Assembly (NCBI RefSeq): GCF_000023125.1
Contig: NC_013037.1
Coordinates: 5,248,501 to 5,312,500 of the forward strand
Direction of reading: 5' to 3'
From: Dyadobacter fermentans DSM 18053
Lineage (GTDB): Bacteria; Bacteroidota; Bacteroidia; Cytophagales; Spirosomataceae
DNA length: 64,000 nt
The position numbers and the translations under genes were made by a program. The notes under the pieces were generated by a model. That model was not told where the DNA came from and made no database searches. It saw only the letters and a program-made list of their open reading frames with translations. Every line of letters begins with the position of its first letter. Position 1 is the stretch's first letter. Below, in pieces: positions 1 through 8,723 of this stretch.

Positions 1-444
1 AATGCCAACGGCAATACCGAGCTGCTGTTTCCAGCTGGTGTTCAGAAAGAGGATCGCGCACACGAGGAACACGATCGCGATACGGTGTAGGGTGCCGGTG
101 TAGCGCAGGTCGGAAAAATTGAAGTCGGGCAGCATGTTGAGGAACATGCCTACCGCGAATATTTTAAGCGAGCGGATGACGATCTTACGGTACAATCCGC
201 TTTTCGGCGCATTGGAAAGCCGCTTTTTGGAATAAGCCAGCGTGATCGACACGCCTACGATAAAAAGGAATGTGGGCGCAATGAGGTCGGTAAACGTGAG
301 GCCGTTCCATTTCGAATGCCGGAGCGTTGGAAAAACGTAGTCCTCGTGCCCGGGGAAATTGACCATAATCATGGCCGCGATCGTGAAACCGCGCATTGCA
401 TCCAGCGAAAGTAATCTCGACGACGGGACCGAAGGATTTTCCAT
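1..444 (-). CDS. NagX-like / heparan-glucosaminide acetyltransferase-type membrane protein (partial)
   Basis: The gene runs off the left edge, so only its first 148 codons are present. The start at 442-444 gives an N-terminus reading MENPSVPSSRLLSLDAMRGF, followed by a hydrophobic helix and a second helix containing APTFLFIVGVSI. The LSLDAMRGF signature and the early membrane helices are typical of the DUF5009 / HGSNAT-like acyltransferase family. In other bacteria the family member NagX sits in N-acetylglucosamine loci and is an inner-membrane protein. Here it is divergent from a hexosaminidase, kinase and permease cluster, which fits the same role. The exact substrate cannot be told from this fragment. 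Confidence 0.8.
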   Translation of the reverse strand, partial: MENPSVPSSRLLSLDAMRGFTIAAMIMVNFPGHEDYVFPTLRHSKWNGLTFTDLIAPTFLFIVGVSITLAYSKKRLSNAPKSGLYRKIVIRSLKIFAVGMFLNMLPDFNFSDLRYTGTLHRIAIVFLVCAILFLNTSWKQQLGIAVGI

Positions 445-598
445 ATCAACCGTTTAAGGGTTAAGTACGGACAAGGCCGCTGAATGGGCTATCCGTGACG
501 CTTTTTGCACCCTTCACTAGTATATTTTGCGCAATTGTCAGTAATTAGGAAGTTGTATTCCGAACACCCGGAAAATCATCCAAGCCTTTTTGAACCCT

Positions 599-3205
599 AT
601 GAAGAAGTTATTCCCGCTTTCCCTGATCCTGTTTGGTGCACTGCTGTTGGCGAGCTGCAACAAATCGGGCAATGTATCCAAAGAACAGGCCGAAAAAATT
701 GCGGTTTCCTGGAAGCTCGTGAGCAATTTTATCGAACCCGAGGGAAGGTTTGAAGCGCAGTTTACGATCCGTAACGGCAGCGATTTTACACTTGACGGCT
801 CCAACTGGCGGCTGTTCTGGAACATGTCGCCGAGGCCCATTCAATCCAATCAAACACCTCAGCCGGCTGTGATCGAGCATATCAATGGCGACTGGTACCA
901 GATGCTCGCGGCCAAAGATTTCAAACTCGCGCCGGGCGATTCGGTGGTGATCAAATACACCGGTACCGAAGGGGTGATTAAGGAAACGGACGCGCCGCTG
1001 GGCCTGTATTTTGTGTTTTACGACAATGAGGGCAAGGAAAAGGACATTGTGCAAGTGGCTGATTACACCATCGAGCCATTCACGACGAAGGAGCAGATCC
1101 TCCGCGGCAAAATGGATTTGAAAGAAGTCCCGACTGCCGAAACGCGGTTTAAAGCCAATGCCGGATTTACCAAAATAGGTGAGGAGCAGCTTCTGAAAAT
1201 CATCCCAAGTCCTGTGAAGCTGATTCCGGGCGCGGGCACATTTACGATGACAGGCAAAACCAATGTGTATTACCAGGAAGGGCTTGAAACCGAGGCGAGA
1301 TATCTGATCAGTAAATTGAAGACATTGACGGGAACAGACCTGCCCATTCAGGCGGGACTTCCTAACAAGCCTTCGTCGGAAGAGGCGGCCATTGTGCTGA
1401 AAACCGGCAAAGTGGCCGTGAACGGCATTTCCAGCGAAGCTTATACCCTGAATATCGCTCAAACGGGCATTACCATCGAAGGCAGCGACGCGGCGGGCGT
1501 GTTCTACGGCGTGCAAAGCCTTTTGCAACTCGCACCAACGGATTCGTACCAGAAACCCGTAGCGTCGATCGGCTTTGGGTTCGTGCAGGTACAGGATGCG
1601 CCGCGTTTCCAGTTCCGAAGCCTGCATCTGGATGTGGCACGTAACTTCCAGACGAAGGAATCGGTGAAGCGGATTATCGACCTGCTTTCGAGCTACAAGG
1701 TGAACCACCTGCTGCTTTATACCACGGAAGACGAAGGCTGGCGGATCGAGATAGACGGCTTGCCGGAGCTCACACAGGTAGGCGCGCAACGCCAGCACAC
1801 ATCGGGTATGAACGCGAATGCATTGCATCCGGGCTACGGGTCGGGGCCTGTTGCCAATGAGAAAGGCAAGCACGGAAGCGGCTATTATACCAAAGCGGAT
1901 TTCATTGAAATACTCAAATACGCGCACGAGCGGCACATCAAGATCATTCCCGAACTGAACTTCCCCGGCCACGCGCTGGCGGCGATCAAATCCATGGAGG
2001 CGCGCTACGAGCGGTTGATGAAGGAAGGCAAGGAAAAAGAGGCCAATGAATACCGTTTGATCGACCCGGACGACAAGTCGGTTTACATTTCGGCACAAGG
2101 ATATAAGAATAACGTCGTGAGCGTCGCGCGGGAATCGACCTACAATTTCTTTGTGAAAGTGGTAGATGAAATCGCGAAGCTCTACGAGCAGGCAGGTTTG
2201 AAAATGGATACATTCCACACTGGCGGCGACGAGGTGGCGGATGGCGTATGGACGAAATCACCGATGGCTGCCAAATTGTTGCAGGAACATCCCGAGATCA
2301 AAGGCCCGCGCTATTTGCAGAGCTACTTTTTCGGAAAACTGCTCCCGATGCTTGAAAAGCGTAACCTGAAGGTGCACGGCTGGGAAGAAATCGCATTGAA
2401 TAAGACGGAGAAAGGCGCCTACCTGGCAAATCCCGAGTTCGTAGGGCACCAGGTGTATCCATATGTTTGGAACAATGTGTACGATGTCGATCTGGGTAAC
2501 CGATTGGCCAATGCGGGTTATCAGGTGGTGCTTTGCAATGTGACCAACTTCTATTTCGACATGTCGTACAACAACGATCCGAAAGAGCCGGGCCTGTACT
2601 GGGGCGGATTCGTAGACACGCGCGATAACTGGGCATTTGCGCCATTCAATATGTTCCGTACGACCGAGGAAACCTCCATGGGCAAGCCGATGAAAGAGGA
2701 ATTTGCAGGAAAGCAGGCGATGAAGCCCGAAGCCCGCAAAAATGTGTACGGCATAGAAGCGCAGCTTTGGAGCGAAACGATCAAAGGCCGCGATATGATG
2801 GAATATTCGATCCTTCCCAAACTGCTGGGCTTCTCGGAAAGCGCCTGGGCTGCCGAGCGGAAGTGGGAAAATGTGGCCGACGATGCCGCCAGAAAGGCGA
2901 TGATGGCCGAAGGCTGGAATATTTTCGCCAACTCGATAGCCCAAAAGCACCTCCCGAGACTAAAGTATATAAACGGGGGCTACAATTACCGCCTGCCTCA
3001 ACCCGGCGCGGTCATAGAAAACGGAATGCTGAAAGCGAATGTGGAACTGCCCGGCCTGGCGATCCGCTACACCACCGACGGCTCCGAACCTACCGAACAA
3101 TCACAGCTGTATGAAAGCCCTGTGAAAGTTTCAGGTACCGTGACGCTCAAAAGCTTCGATCTGGCCGGACGATCGAGCCGCAGCAGCGTAGTCACAGCCC
3201 GTTAA
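599..3205 (+). CDS. Beta-N-acetylhexosaminidase, GH20 family lipoprotein
   Basis: This enzyme would remove terminal N-acetylhexosamine residues from chitooligosaccharides or glycans by substrate-assisted catalysis. The protein has 868 residues. It starts with a lipoprotein signal (MKKLFPLSLILFGALLLASC, Cys about residue 20), so it is probably anchored in the envelope. An N-terminal chitobiase-type domain is followed by a GH20 N-terminal domain, the TIM barrel and a C-terminal beta domain (YTTDGSEPT). The catalytic Asp-Glu pair lies in HTGGDEV (D544, E545). I chose the ATG at 599 over the TTG at 590 because it places the signal peptide at the very start. It leads a run of four genes with gaps of 44-52 bases, likely one operon for amino-sugar use. 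Confidence 0.95.
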   Translation: MKKLFPLSLILFGALLLASCNKSGNVSKEQAEKIAVSWKLVSNFIEPEGRFEAQFTIRNGSDFTLDGSNWRLFWNMSPRPIQSNQTPQPAVIEHINGDWYQMLAAKDFKLAPGDSVVIKYTGTEGVIKETDAPLGLYFVFYDNEGKEKDIVQVADYTIEPFTTKEQILRGKMDLKEVPTAETRFKANAGFTKIGEEQLLKIIPSPVKLIPGAGTFTMTGKTNVYYQEGLETEARYLISKLKTLTGTDLPIQAGLPNKPSSEEAAIVLKTGKVAVNGISSEAYTLNIAQTGITIEGSDAAGVFYGVQSLLQLAPTDSYQKPVASIGFGFVQVQDAPRFQFRSLHLDVARNFQTKESVKRIIDLLSSYKVNHLLLYTTEDEGWRIEIDGLPELTQVGAQRQHTSGMNANALHPGYGSGPVANEKGKHGSGYYTKADFIEILKYAHERHIKIIPELNFPGHALAAIKSMEARYERLMKEGKEKEANEYRLIDPDDKSVYISAQGYKNNVVSVARESTYNFFVKVVDEIAKLYEQAGLKMDTFHTGGDEVADGVWTKSPMAAKLLQEHPEIKGPRYLQSYFFGKLLPMLEKRNLKVHGWEEIALNKTEKGAYLANPEFVGHQVYPYVWNNVYDVDLGNRLANAGYQVVLCNVTNFYFDMSYNNDPKEPGLYWGGFVDTRDNWAFAPFNMFRTTEETSMGKPMKEEFAGKQAMKPEARKNVYGIEAQLWSETIKGRDMMEYSILPKLLGFSESAWAAERKWENVADDAARKAMMAEGWNIFANSIAQKHLPRLKYINGGYNYRLPQPGAVIENGMLKANVELPGLAIRYTTDGSEPTEQSQLYESPVKVSGTVTLKSFDLAGRSSRSSVVTAR

Positions 3206-3252
3206 CTGAACAGATCGTATCACGCAGCTAACAGCTCAACTCCTCACCGTCG

Positions 3253-4083
3253 ATGAACATTGGTGTAGATATCGGTGGCACGAACATCCGTGCCGGTATC
3301 GAATCGGGTGGCCATATTACCCGGCAAAATCAGACATTACTGGCCAACAAACATTCGCTGTCGGCAACGCTCGACCAACTGATGGACGTCATACGTCCGT
3401 TGACGGCCTTTCCCGTAAAGGGCATCGGAATCGGTGTGCCGTCGGTGGTGGATATTAGCAAGGGCATTGTGTACAACGTGCTGAACATCCCTTCGTGGGA
3501 GGAAGTTGCGCTGCGCGATATTGTGGAAAAGGAGTTCAATCTGCCGGTTTCGGTGAACAACGATGTGAATTGCTTCGTCCTCGGCGAGCATCGGTTCGGG
3601 CTGGCGCGGAAATTCCGGTCGGTGATCGGGATGGCAATCGGTACGGGGCTGGGCTCGGGCATTATCATCGACAATCATTTGTACGCAGGCAAGAACTGCG
3701 GCGCCGGCGAGATCGGGATGCTGCCCTACAAGGATTCGGTGCTCGAAAATTACGTCTGCAACCGTTTTTTCGAAGATTCACTCGGCATAGACGCCTATGC
3801 GGCGCACGAGGCGGCCTTGCAGGGGAATAGGAAGGCGATCGAAGTATGGGAGGAATTTGGCGTGCATTTGGGAGCGGTGATCAAGGCGATTATGTACACC
3901 TACGATCCCGAAGCCATCGTGATGGGTGGCTCCATTGCCCAGGCCAACCGGTTTTTCCAGGAAAGTATGCTGGAAAGTATCCAGGATTTCGCTTATCCCG
4001 AGTCTTTGAAGAAGTTGACATTGCTGATATCCGAAAACAAAAACATCGCTTTGCTCGGTGCGGCAGCATTGCTGGGCGATTGA
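3253..4083 (+). CDS. ROK family sugar kinase
   Basis: A 276-residue ROK protein, probably a cytoplasmic kinase for N-acetylglucosamine, glucosamine or glucose. The phosphate-1 motif (GVDIGGTNIRAG, residues 4-15), the substrate loop VSVNNDVNCF and the glycine-rich GTGLGSGIIID are all present, as is the adenosine motif region near VMGGSI. The usual ROK zinc site (a His followed by CxCGxxGCxE) is not visible: the matching stretch reads AGEIGMLPYKDS. Substrate is inferred from the neighbours, a hexosaminidase upstream and a sugar permease downstream. A ROK repressor is excluded because there is no helix-turn-helix domain. Confidence 0.88.
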   Translation: MNIGVDIGGTNIRAGIESGGHITRQNQTLLANKHSLSATLDQLMDVIRPLTAFPVKGIGIGVPSVVDISKGIVYNVLNIPSWEEVALRDIVEKEFNLPVSVNNDVNCFVLGEHRFGLARKFRSVIGMAIGTGLGSGIIIDNHLYAGKNCGAGEIGMLPYKDSVLENYVCNRFFEDSLGIDAYAAHEAALQGNRKAIEVWEEFGVHLGAVIKAIMYTYDPEAIVMGGSIAQANRFFQESMLESIQDFAYPESLKKLTLLISENKNIALLGAAALLGD

Positions 4084-4135
4084 TGCAATCCGGATTTATA
4101 CATAAACATTAGGTAACCAAATCAGGCGCTGCCCT

Positions 4136-5398
4136 ATGCAAAGAAACATTTTCATCGTAATCCTGATCTTCCTGATCTTTTTCGTCATCTCATTCCTGAC
4201 CAACATCCTCGGTCCGATTATCCCCGATATCGTCAAAAGTTTCGATCTGAGCATTGGTCTGGCTGGTTTCCTTCCGTTCGCATTCTTCGTCGCTTACGGC
4301 GTGATGTCGATCCCGGCAGGCTTGATGGTGGAGCGGTTTGGTGAAAAAGTGATGCTGATCGGTGCGTTTCTGTTAGCATTCGGCGGCGCATTACTCTTCG
4401 CGTTGATCCCGGGCTTTGCCATCGCATTGTTCTCGCTCTTTCTGATTGGCATTGGAATGGCCATTTTACAGGTGGTGATCAACCCTTTGCTCCGGGTTTC
4501 GGGCGGGGAAGAGAAATTTGCATTTTACTCTGTGCTGGCGCAGCTTTTCTTCGGCGCCGCGTCGTTTTTAAGCCCGCTGCTTTACAGTTATTTGGTTTTA
4601 AATGTCCATTCACCAAATGGCGATTCCGGTTTCCTGATCGGCACGCTCAATGGGCTGGTGCCGGAAAGCCTTAAATGGGTATCGCTATACTGGGTGTTTG
4701 CGGTGATTGCGCTGGCGATGGCCGCCGTGATCGCGATGGTGAGATTTCCCAAAGTGGAATTGCTGGAAGACGAGCGGATCGATGTCGGTAAGTCGTTTGC
4801 CGAGTTGGCGAAAAACCGGCTTGTTTGGCTCTTTTTTCTTGGCATATTCTGCTACGTGGGCACGGAGCAGGGCATTGCCAACTGGATCTCGCAATTTCTC
4901 CAAACTTACCACGGGGTAGATCCGGCCACGACCGGCGCTTCGGTCATATCCTATTTCTGGGGCTTGCTTACGATCGGATGCTTCCTGGGACTGCTGCTAT
5001 TGAAAATCTTCGATAGCCGGAAAGTCCTCGTATTTTTTACTTGCGGAGCCATTGTTTCACTGCTAATGGCCTTGTTTGGGCCACGGGAAATGGCGTTTAT
5101 CAGCTTCCCGATGGCAGGCTTTTTCGCTTCCGTAATGTATTCGGTGATATTCTCATTGGCGCTGAATTCCGTTCCGCGGCACCATGGCACCTTCTCGGGC
5201 ATTCTTTGCGCGGGCATTGCCGGCGGCGCCGTAGTTCCGCTGATCGTCGGTGGGCTGGGGGAGCTGGTAGGGCTGCGTTTCGCGATGCTGTTCCTGCTCA
5301 TTCCCCTCGGTTACATTGCAAGCATTGGTATTTGGGCCAAGCCGCTTGTAAATAATGAAACCGTTTCCAGTGTGAAGGAGCTGTTCAAAATGAGTTAA
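4136..5398 (+). CDS. Sugar MFS transporter (FucP/NagP-like)
   Basis: A 420-residue major facilitator protein with about twelve hydrophobic segments spread over the whole length. The pattern of a first helix followed by ILGPIIPDIVKSF and a helix 2-3 loop PAGLMVERFGEK is that of the fucose/glucose/GlcNAc proton symporters (FHS family). It would import the sugar released by the hexosaminidase. It lies 52 bases after the ROK kinase gene and 44 before the regulator gene. GlcNAc (NagP-type) is the likeliest substrate from context, but the sequence alone does not settle this. Confidence 0.88.
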   Translation: MQRNIFIVILIFLIFFVISFLTNILGPIIPDIVKSFDLSIGLAGFLPFAFFVAYGVMSIPAGLMVERFGEKVMLIGAFLLAFGGALLFALIPGFAIALFSLFLIGIGMAILQVVINPLLRVSGGEEKFAFYSVLAQLFFGAASFLSPLLYSYLVLNVHSPNGDSGFLIGTLNGLVPESLKWVSLYWVFAVIALAMAAVIAMVRFPKVELLEDERIDVGKSFAELAKNRLVWLFFLGIFCYVGTEQGIANWISQFLQTYHGVDPATTGASVISYFWGLLTIGCFLGLLLLKIFDSRKVLVFFTCGAIVSLLMALFGPREMAFISFPMAGFFASVMYSVIFSLALNSVPRHHGTFSGILCAGIAGGAVVPLIVGGLGELVGLRFAMLFLLIPLGYIASIGIWAKPLVNNETVSSVKELFKMS

Positions 5399-5442
5399 TT
5401 GCAGGCGGGCAGTAACCTTTCCATTACTTTCTTCCGACTTCT

Positions 5443-6603
5443 ATGTACAAAATCATACTCCTTCTCGATTTTGCCGAAGAATATAGCAAGAGCCTCATGA
5501 AGGGCATTAATGCGTATTCGAAGGAATTCGGGCCGTGGATTTTCTGCCGGATGCCGCTTTTCCACCGCGAAACGATCGGTATTGACGGTATTCTGAAATG
5601 GGCCCTCGAATGGGGCGCGGACGGGATCGTAGGTCAGTTGTACAACAAGGAAATCGACAAGATCCTGCGGGCTGGCATCCCGGTCATCGCGCAGGACTTC
5701 AAGGAACGCTTCACCGAAATCCCCAACATTACCGGCGCCTACCACGAAGCGGGGCAAATGGGGGCCGACTATTTTCTGAAAAAAGGGTTTACCAACTTCG
5801 CATTCTACGGTTTCAACGACATCGTGTGGTCACGCGAGCGTGCGGAAGGATTTGAAGAGCATTTGCGTAAAAAAGGTCATAAAGTGCATTACTTCGAGCA
5901 TAAAAAGTCGCGTTCTACGGAGCTTTGGTATTACAAGCCAAGCTCGCTGAGCCGCTGGTTGAAATCGCTGCCGAAGCCGATTGGCCTCATGACCTGCGAC
6001 GACAACCAGGGCCAGCATATCACCGAGGCGTGCCGGCACGTGGGTATCCGCATTCCCGAGGAAGTGGCGGTGCTCGGCGTGGATAATGACGAAATGATCT
6101 GCGACCTATCCGATCCGCCGCTTTCGAGCATCGCGCTGGATGTGGAAAAAGGAGGATACGACGCGGCTAAGCTGCTGGACCACATGATCAGGCACGGAAC
6201 CGCCGGCTTTTACGATGTGGTGGTGCGGCCTACCCAGGTTATCACCAGGCATTCGACGGACATTTACGCCACCAACGACGACCATATCGCGTCTTCATTA
6301 AAATACATTCACCAAAACATCGAAAAGAACCTGCATGTGGATGAGGTGGTGAAACAGGTCCCGCTTTCGCGCAGGGCATTGGAAAAGCGTTTTTTGGAAA
6401 TCACCGGTTACCCGATTTACAAGTACATTTTCAACCTGCGCATCGAGAAATTCACACAAAAACTGCTAGATACCGACATGTCGGTGTTCGAAATAGCGCT
6501 GGATATGGGGCTGGGGGATAGCAAAAATATAGCCCGCCAATTCAGGCAGGCCAAAGGATGTAGCCCGAGTGCTTACCGGAGCAAGTATCTGGCTGGTAAA
6601 TGA
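5443..6603 (+). CDS. XylR-type transcriptional regulator (sugar-binding domain plus AraC HTH)
   Basis: A 386-residue DNA-binding regulator. Residues about 1-280 look like a LacI-type periplasmic-binding fold (ILLLDFAEEYSKSLMKGI at the start, and VAVLGVDNDEMICDLSDPPL, the usual LacI-like hinge of the second lobe). Residues about 285-386 form an AraC-type double helix-turn-helix (VPLSRRALEKRFLEITG, then FEIALDMGLGDSKNIARQFR). Unlike LacI it has no N-terminal HTH. It is the last gene of the amino-sugar operon and most likely senses an intermediate and controls the operon and the divergent NagX-like gene from the 445-598 interval. Confidence 0.9.
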   Translation: MYKIILLLDFAEEYSKSLMKGINAYSKEFGPWIFCRMPLFHRETIGIDGILKWALEWGADGIVGQLYNKEIDKILRAGIPVIAQDFKERFTEIPNITGAYHEAGQMGADYFLKKGFTNFAFYGFNDIVWSRERAEGFEEHLRKKGHKVHYFEHKKSRSTELWYYKPSSLSRWLKSLPKPIGLMTCDDNQGQHITEACRHVGIRIPEEVAVLGVDNDEMICDLSDPPLSSIALDVEKGGYDAAKLLDHMIRHGTAGFYDVVVRPTQVITRHSTDIYATNDDHIASSLKYIHQNIEKNLHVDEVVKQVPLSRRALEKRFLEITGYPIYKYIFNLRIEKFTQKLLDTDMSVFEIALDMGLGDSKNIARQFRQAKGCSPSAYRSKYLAGK

Positions 6604-6645
6604 AAAATAGTTGTATTGGTGTGATTAAGCTGTCAGGCTGACAAA

Positions 6646-8685
6646 TTACCAGATCACGACCCGTGCGGAATCCGGCAATACCATTTTGCTTCCGGCACCG
6701 CAGCTCCATGCTGCCTGGAATTCTTTCAGATGCGGCAGCGGGCCGTTGATACGGTCGCGCGCCGGCGAATGCGGATCGGTTTGTACCTGGTTACGCAATG
6801 CCTCGTCGGTGGTGTTCATGTGCCATACTTGTGCCCAGCCGAGGAAGAACCGCTGTTTCCAGTTAAAGCCGTCGATCGGCTCCGGCTCTTTGCCGTTGAA
6901 TGATTTTTCCAGCGCGTAGTAGGCCAATGTCAAACCGCCCAGGTCGGCTACGTTTTCACCGATGGTCAATGCACCATTGATCTTGAAACCGGGCAATGCT
7001 TCGATGCCGCTGAAATAGTCGATGTAACGTTTGGTAAGCTTGTCGAAGTTGGCGCGGTCAGACGCGGTCCACCAGTTTTTGAGATTACCCTCGTCATCGA
7101 ACTGCGAGCCCTGGTCGTCGAAACCGTGCGTGAATTCATGGCCGATCACCGCGATAATGCCTCCGTAATTGATCGCATCATCCGCATTCCGGTTATAGAA
7201 TGGCGGTTGCAGAATGCCGGCCGGGAACACCACCTCGTTGTTGAGCGGGTTGTAATACGCATTCACCGTTTGCGGCGTCATGAGCCACTCCTTCTTGTCT
7301 ACTTCCTTCCCGATTTTCTCTACTTGCTCCTTATGCTGGAAGAGCGAGGCCGCGATGACATTCTCGAACAGCTTGTCGGGCGCTATTTCGATCGACGAAT
7401 AGTCTTTCCATTTATCAGGATAGCCGATTTTGTAGGTAAATGCTTTGAGTTTTTTATGCGCTTTCGCCTTGGTGGAGTCGCTCATCCAGGTCAGCTTGTC
7501 GATGCGCTCGCCGTAAACCGAGCGTACGTTCTCGATCATTTCCGACACTTTCTTCTTGTCTTCTTCCGGGAAATATTTCTTCACGAATAACTTACCCAGC
7601 GGCATACCCAGCAAACCATCGGTTGAACGGATGGCGCGCTCCACGCGGCCTTTCTGCTGTTTCGTGCCCCGCATAACGGTTGCGAAGAAGCGGAAGTCCT
7701 CCTGATCGAACTTCTTGGGCAGGAATCCCGCAAAGCGTGATAGCAGCTGCCATTTGGTATACAGCTTCAATGTTGCAATGGGGGTCGCTTTGAGCAGTTT
7801 GTTCAGGTTTTGCAGGTAAGGTTTATTCTGAACAATGAGCGTGTCGGTTTTCACGTCCTGCTTGTCGGCAAATGTCCGCTGATCGAAATCGGGGATCAGT
7901 TTCTCGAAATCCGCGAAGGCCATTTTGTTGTAAGTCTTCACCGGGTCGCGGAGTTCGACGTTGGTGAGTTGCAGCTTGGCAAGTTTGGTTTCGAAGTCGA
8001 GAATGGTTTGTCCGGGCTTGGCGTCGGTGAATCCGGCCATCGTGAACATTTTGTCGATATGCTTCACGAACTCGCCGCGAACTTTCACGGTGCTCGAATC
8101 GGTGCGGTCGTAGTAGCTGCGCTCTCCAAGGCTCAGTCCATCCTGGCCCTGGTAAAGGATATTTACCTTGCTGTTTCTCAAATCACCTTCCACGCCGAAG
8201 CCGGTGACCGTTTCGACGCCCACTTTCTGCATCTCGCCGGCCACAGCCGCGAGGTCTTTCAGTGACGCCACCGCATTGATCTTGTCGAGGTAAGGCTTTA
8301 ATGGTTCCAAAGCACGCTTCTCAACCGTCGCGGTGTCGAGGAACGACTGGTAGTAATCGGCGATCTGCTGCTCTTCGCTCCCTTTTTTGCGGTCTTTTGC
8401 CTGGGCGATTTCCTCGATAATGCCTTTCAGGCGTACTTCCTTGTTCTCTTTGTCAAGAATCCCGAATGCGCCCCAGCGGCTTTCGGTGCCCGGGATCGGG
8501 TTTTTCTTTTTCCAACCGCCGTTCGCGTAGGTATCAAAGTCGTCGCAGGCTTTGGCCGTCGAATCGAGCGAGCTGACATCGAAGCCGGGTACTTTGGTGG
8601 CGTCGGTTTCTTCCTTTTCTTTTTTACATCCTGCCAGGGTCACCACAAGGGCCAGCGCGGCAGCGCGGAATGCAGCTGATTTCAT
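6646..8685 (-). CDS. M13 family zinc metallopeptidase (neprilysin/PepO-like), lipoprotein
   Basis: A 679-residue peptidase expected to cut short peptides in the periplasm or at the outer membrane. The N-terminus is a lipoprotein signal ending at ALVVTLAGC. The zinc motif HEFTH (H516, E517, H520) is followed by ENVADLGG, the family's ExxxD motif. The C-terminus reads RVVIW where many M13 enzymes end in CxxW. I reject the longer reading frame back to 8982 because it runs into the neighbouring transporter gene and buries the signal peptide. It lies 38 bases downstream of a peptide transporter gene on the same strand, so the two probably form a peptide-use operon. Confidence 0.93.
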   Translation of the reverse strand: MKSAAFRAAALALVVTLAGCKKEKEETDATKVPGFDVSSLDSTAKACDDFDTYANGGWKKKNPIPGTESRWGAFGILDKENKEVRLKGIIEEIAQAKDRKKGSEEQQIADYYQSFLDTATVEKRALEPLKPYLDKINAVASLKDLAAVAGEMQKVGVETVTGFGVEGDLRNSKVNILYQGQDGLSLGERSYYDRTDSSTVKVRGEFVKHIDKMFTMAGFTDAKPGQTILDFETKLAKLQLTNVELRDPVKTYNKMAFADFEKLIPDFDQRTFADKQDVKTDTLIVQNKPYLQNLNKLLKATPIATLKLYTKWQLLSRFAGFLPKKFDQEDFRFFATVMRGTKQQKGRVERAIRSTDGLLGMPLGKLFVKKYFPEEDKKKVSEMIENVRSVYGERIDKLTWMSDSTKAKAHKKLKAFTYKIGYPDKWKDYSSIEIAPDKLFENVIAASLFQHKEQVEKIGKEVDKKEWLMTPQTVNAYYNPLNNEVVFPAGILQPPFYNRNADDAINYGGIIAVIGHEFTHGFDDQGSQFDDEGNLKNWWTASDRANFDKLTKRYIDYFSGIEALPGFKINGALTIGENVADLGGLTLAYYALEKSFNGKEPEPIDGFNWKQRFFLGWAQVWHMNTTDEALRNQVQTDPHSPARDRINGPLPHLKEFQAAWSCGAGSKMVLPDSARVVIW

Positions 8686-8723
8686 TTTTCCGGTGTATTT
8701 GTTTTTGAAGTATATATAATGAT

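Noticed and set aside
608..2218. Long open frame of 536 codons on the minus strand
   Set aside because: It lies antisense inside the hexosaminidase gene, has no family-like sequence and follows the codon pattern of the sense gene.
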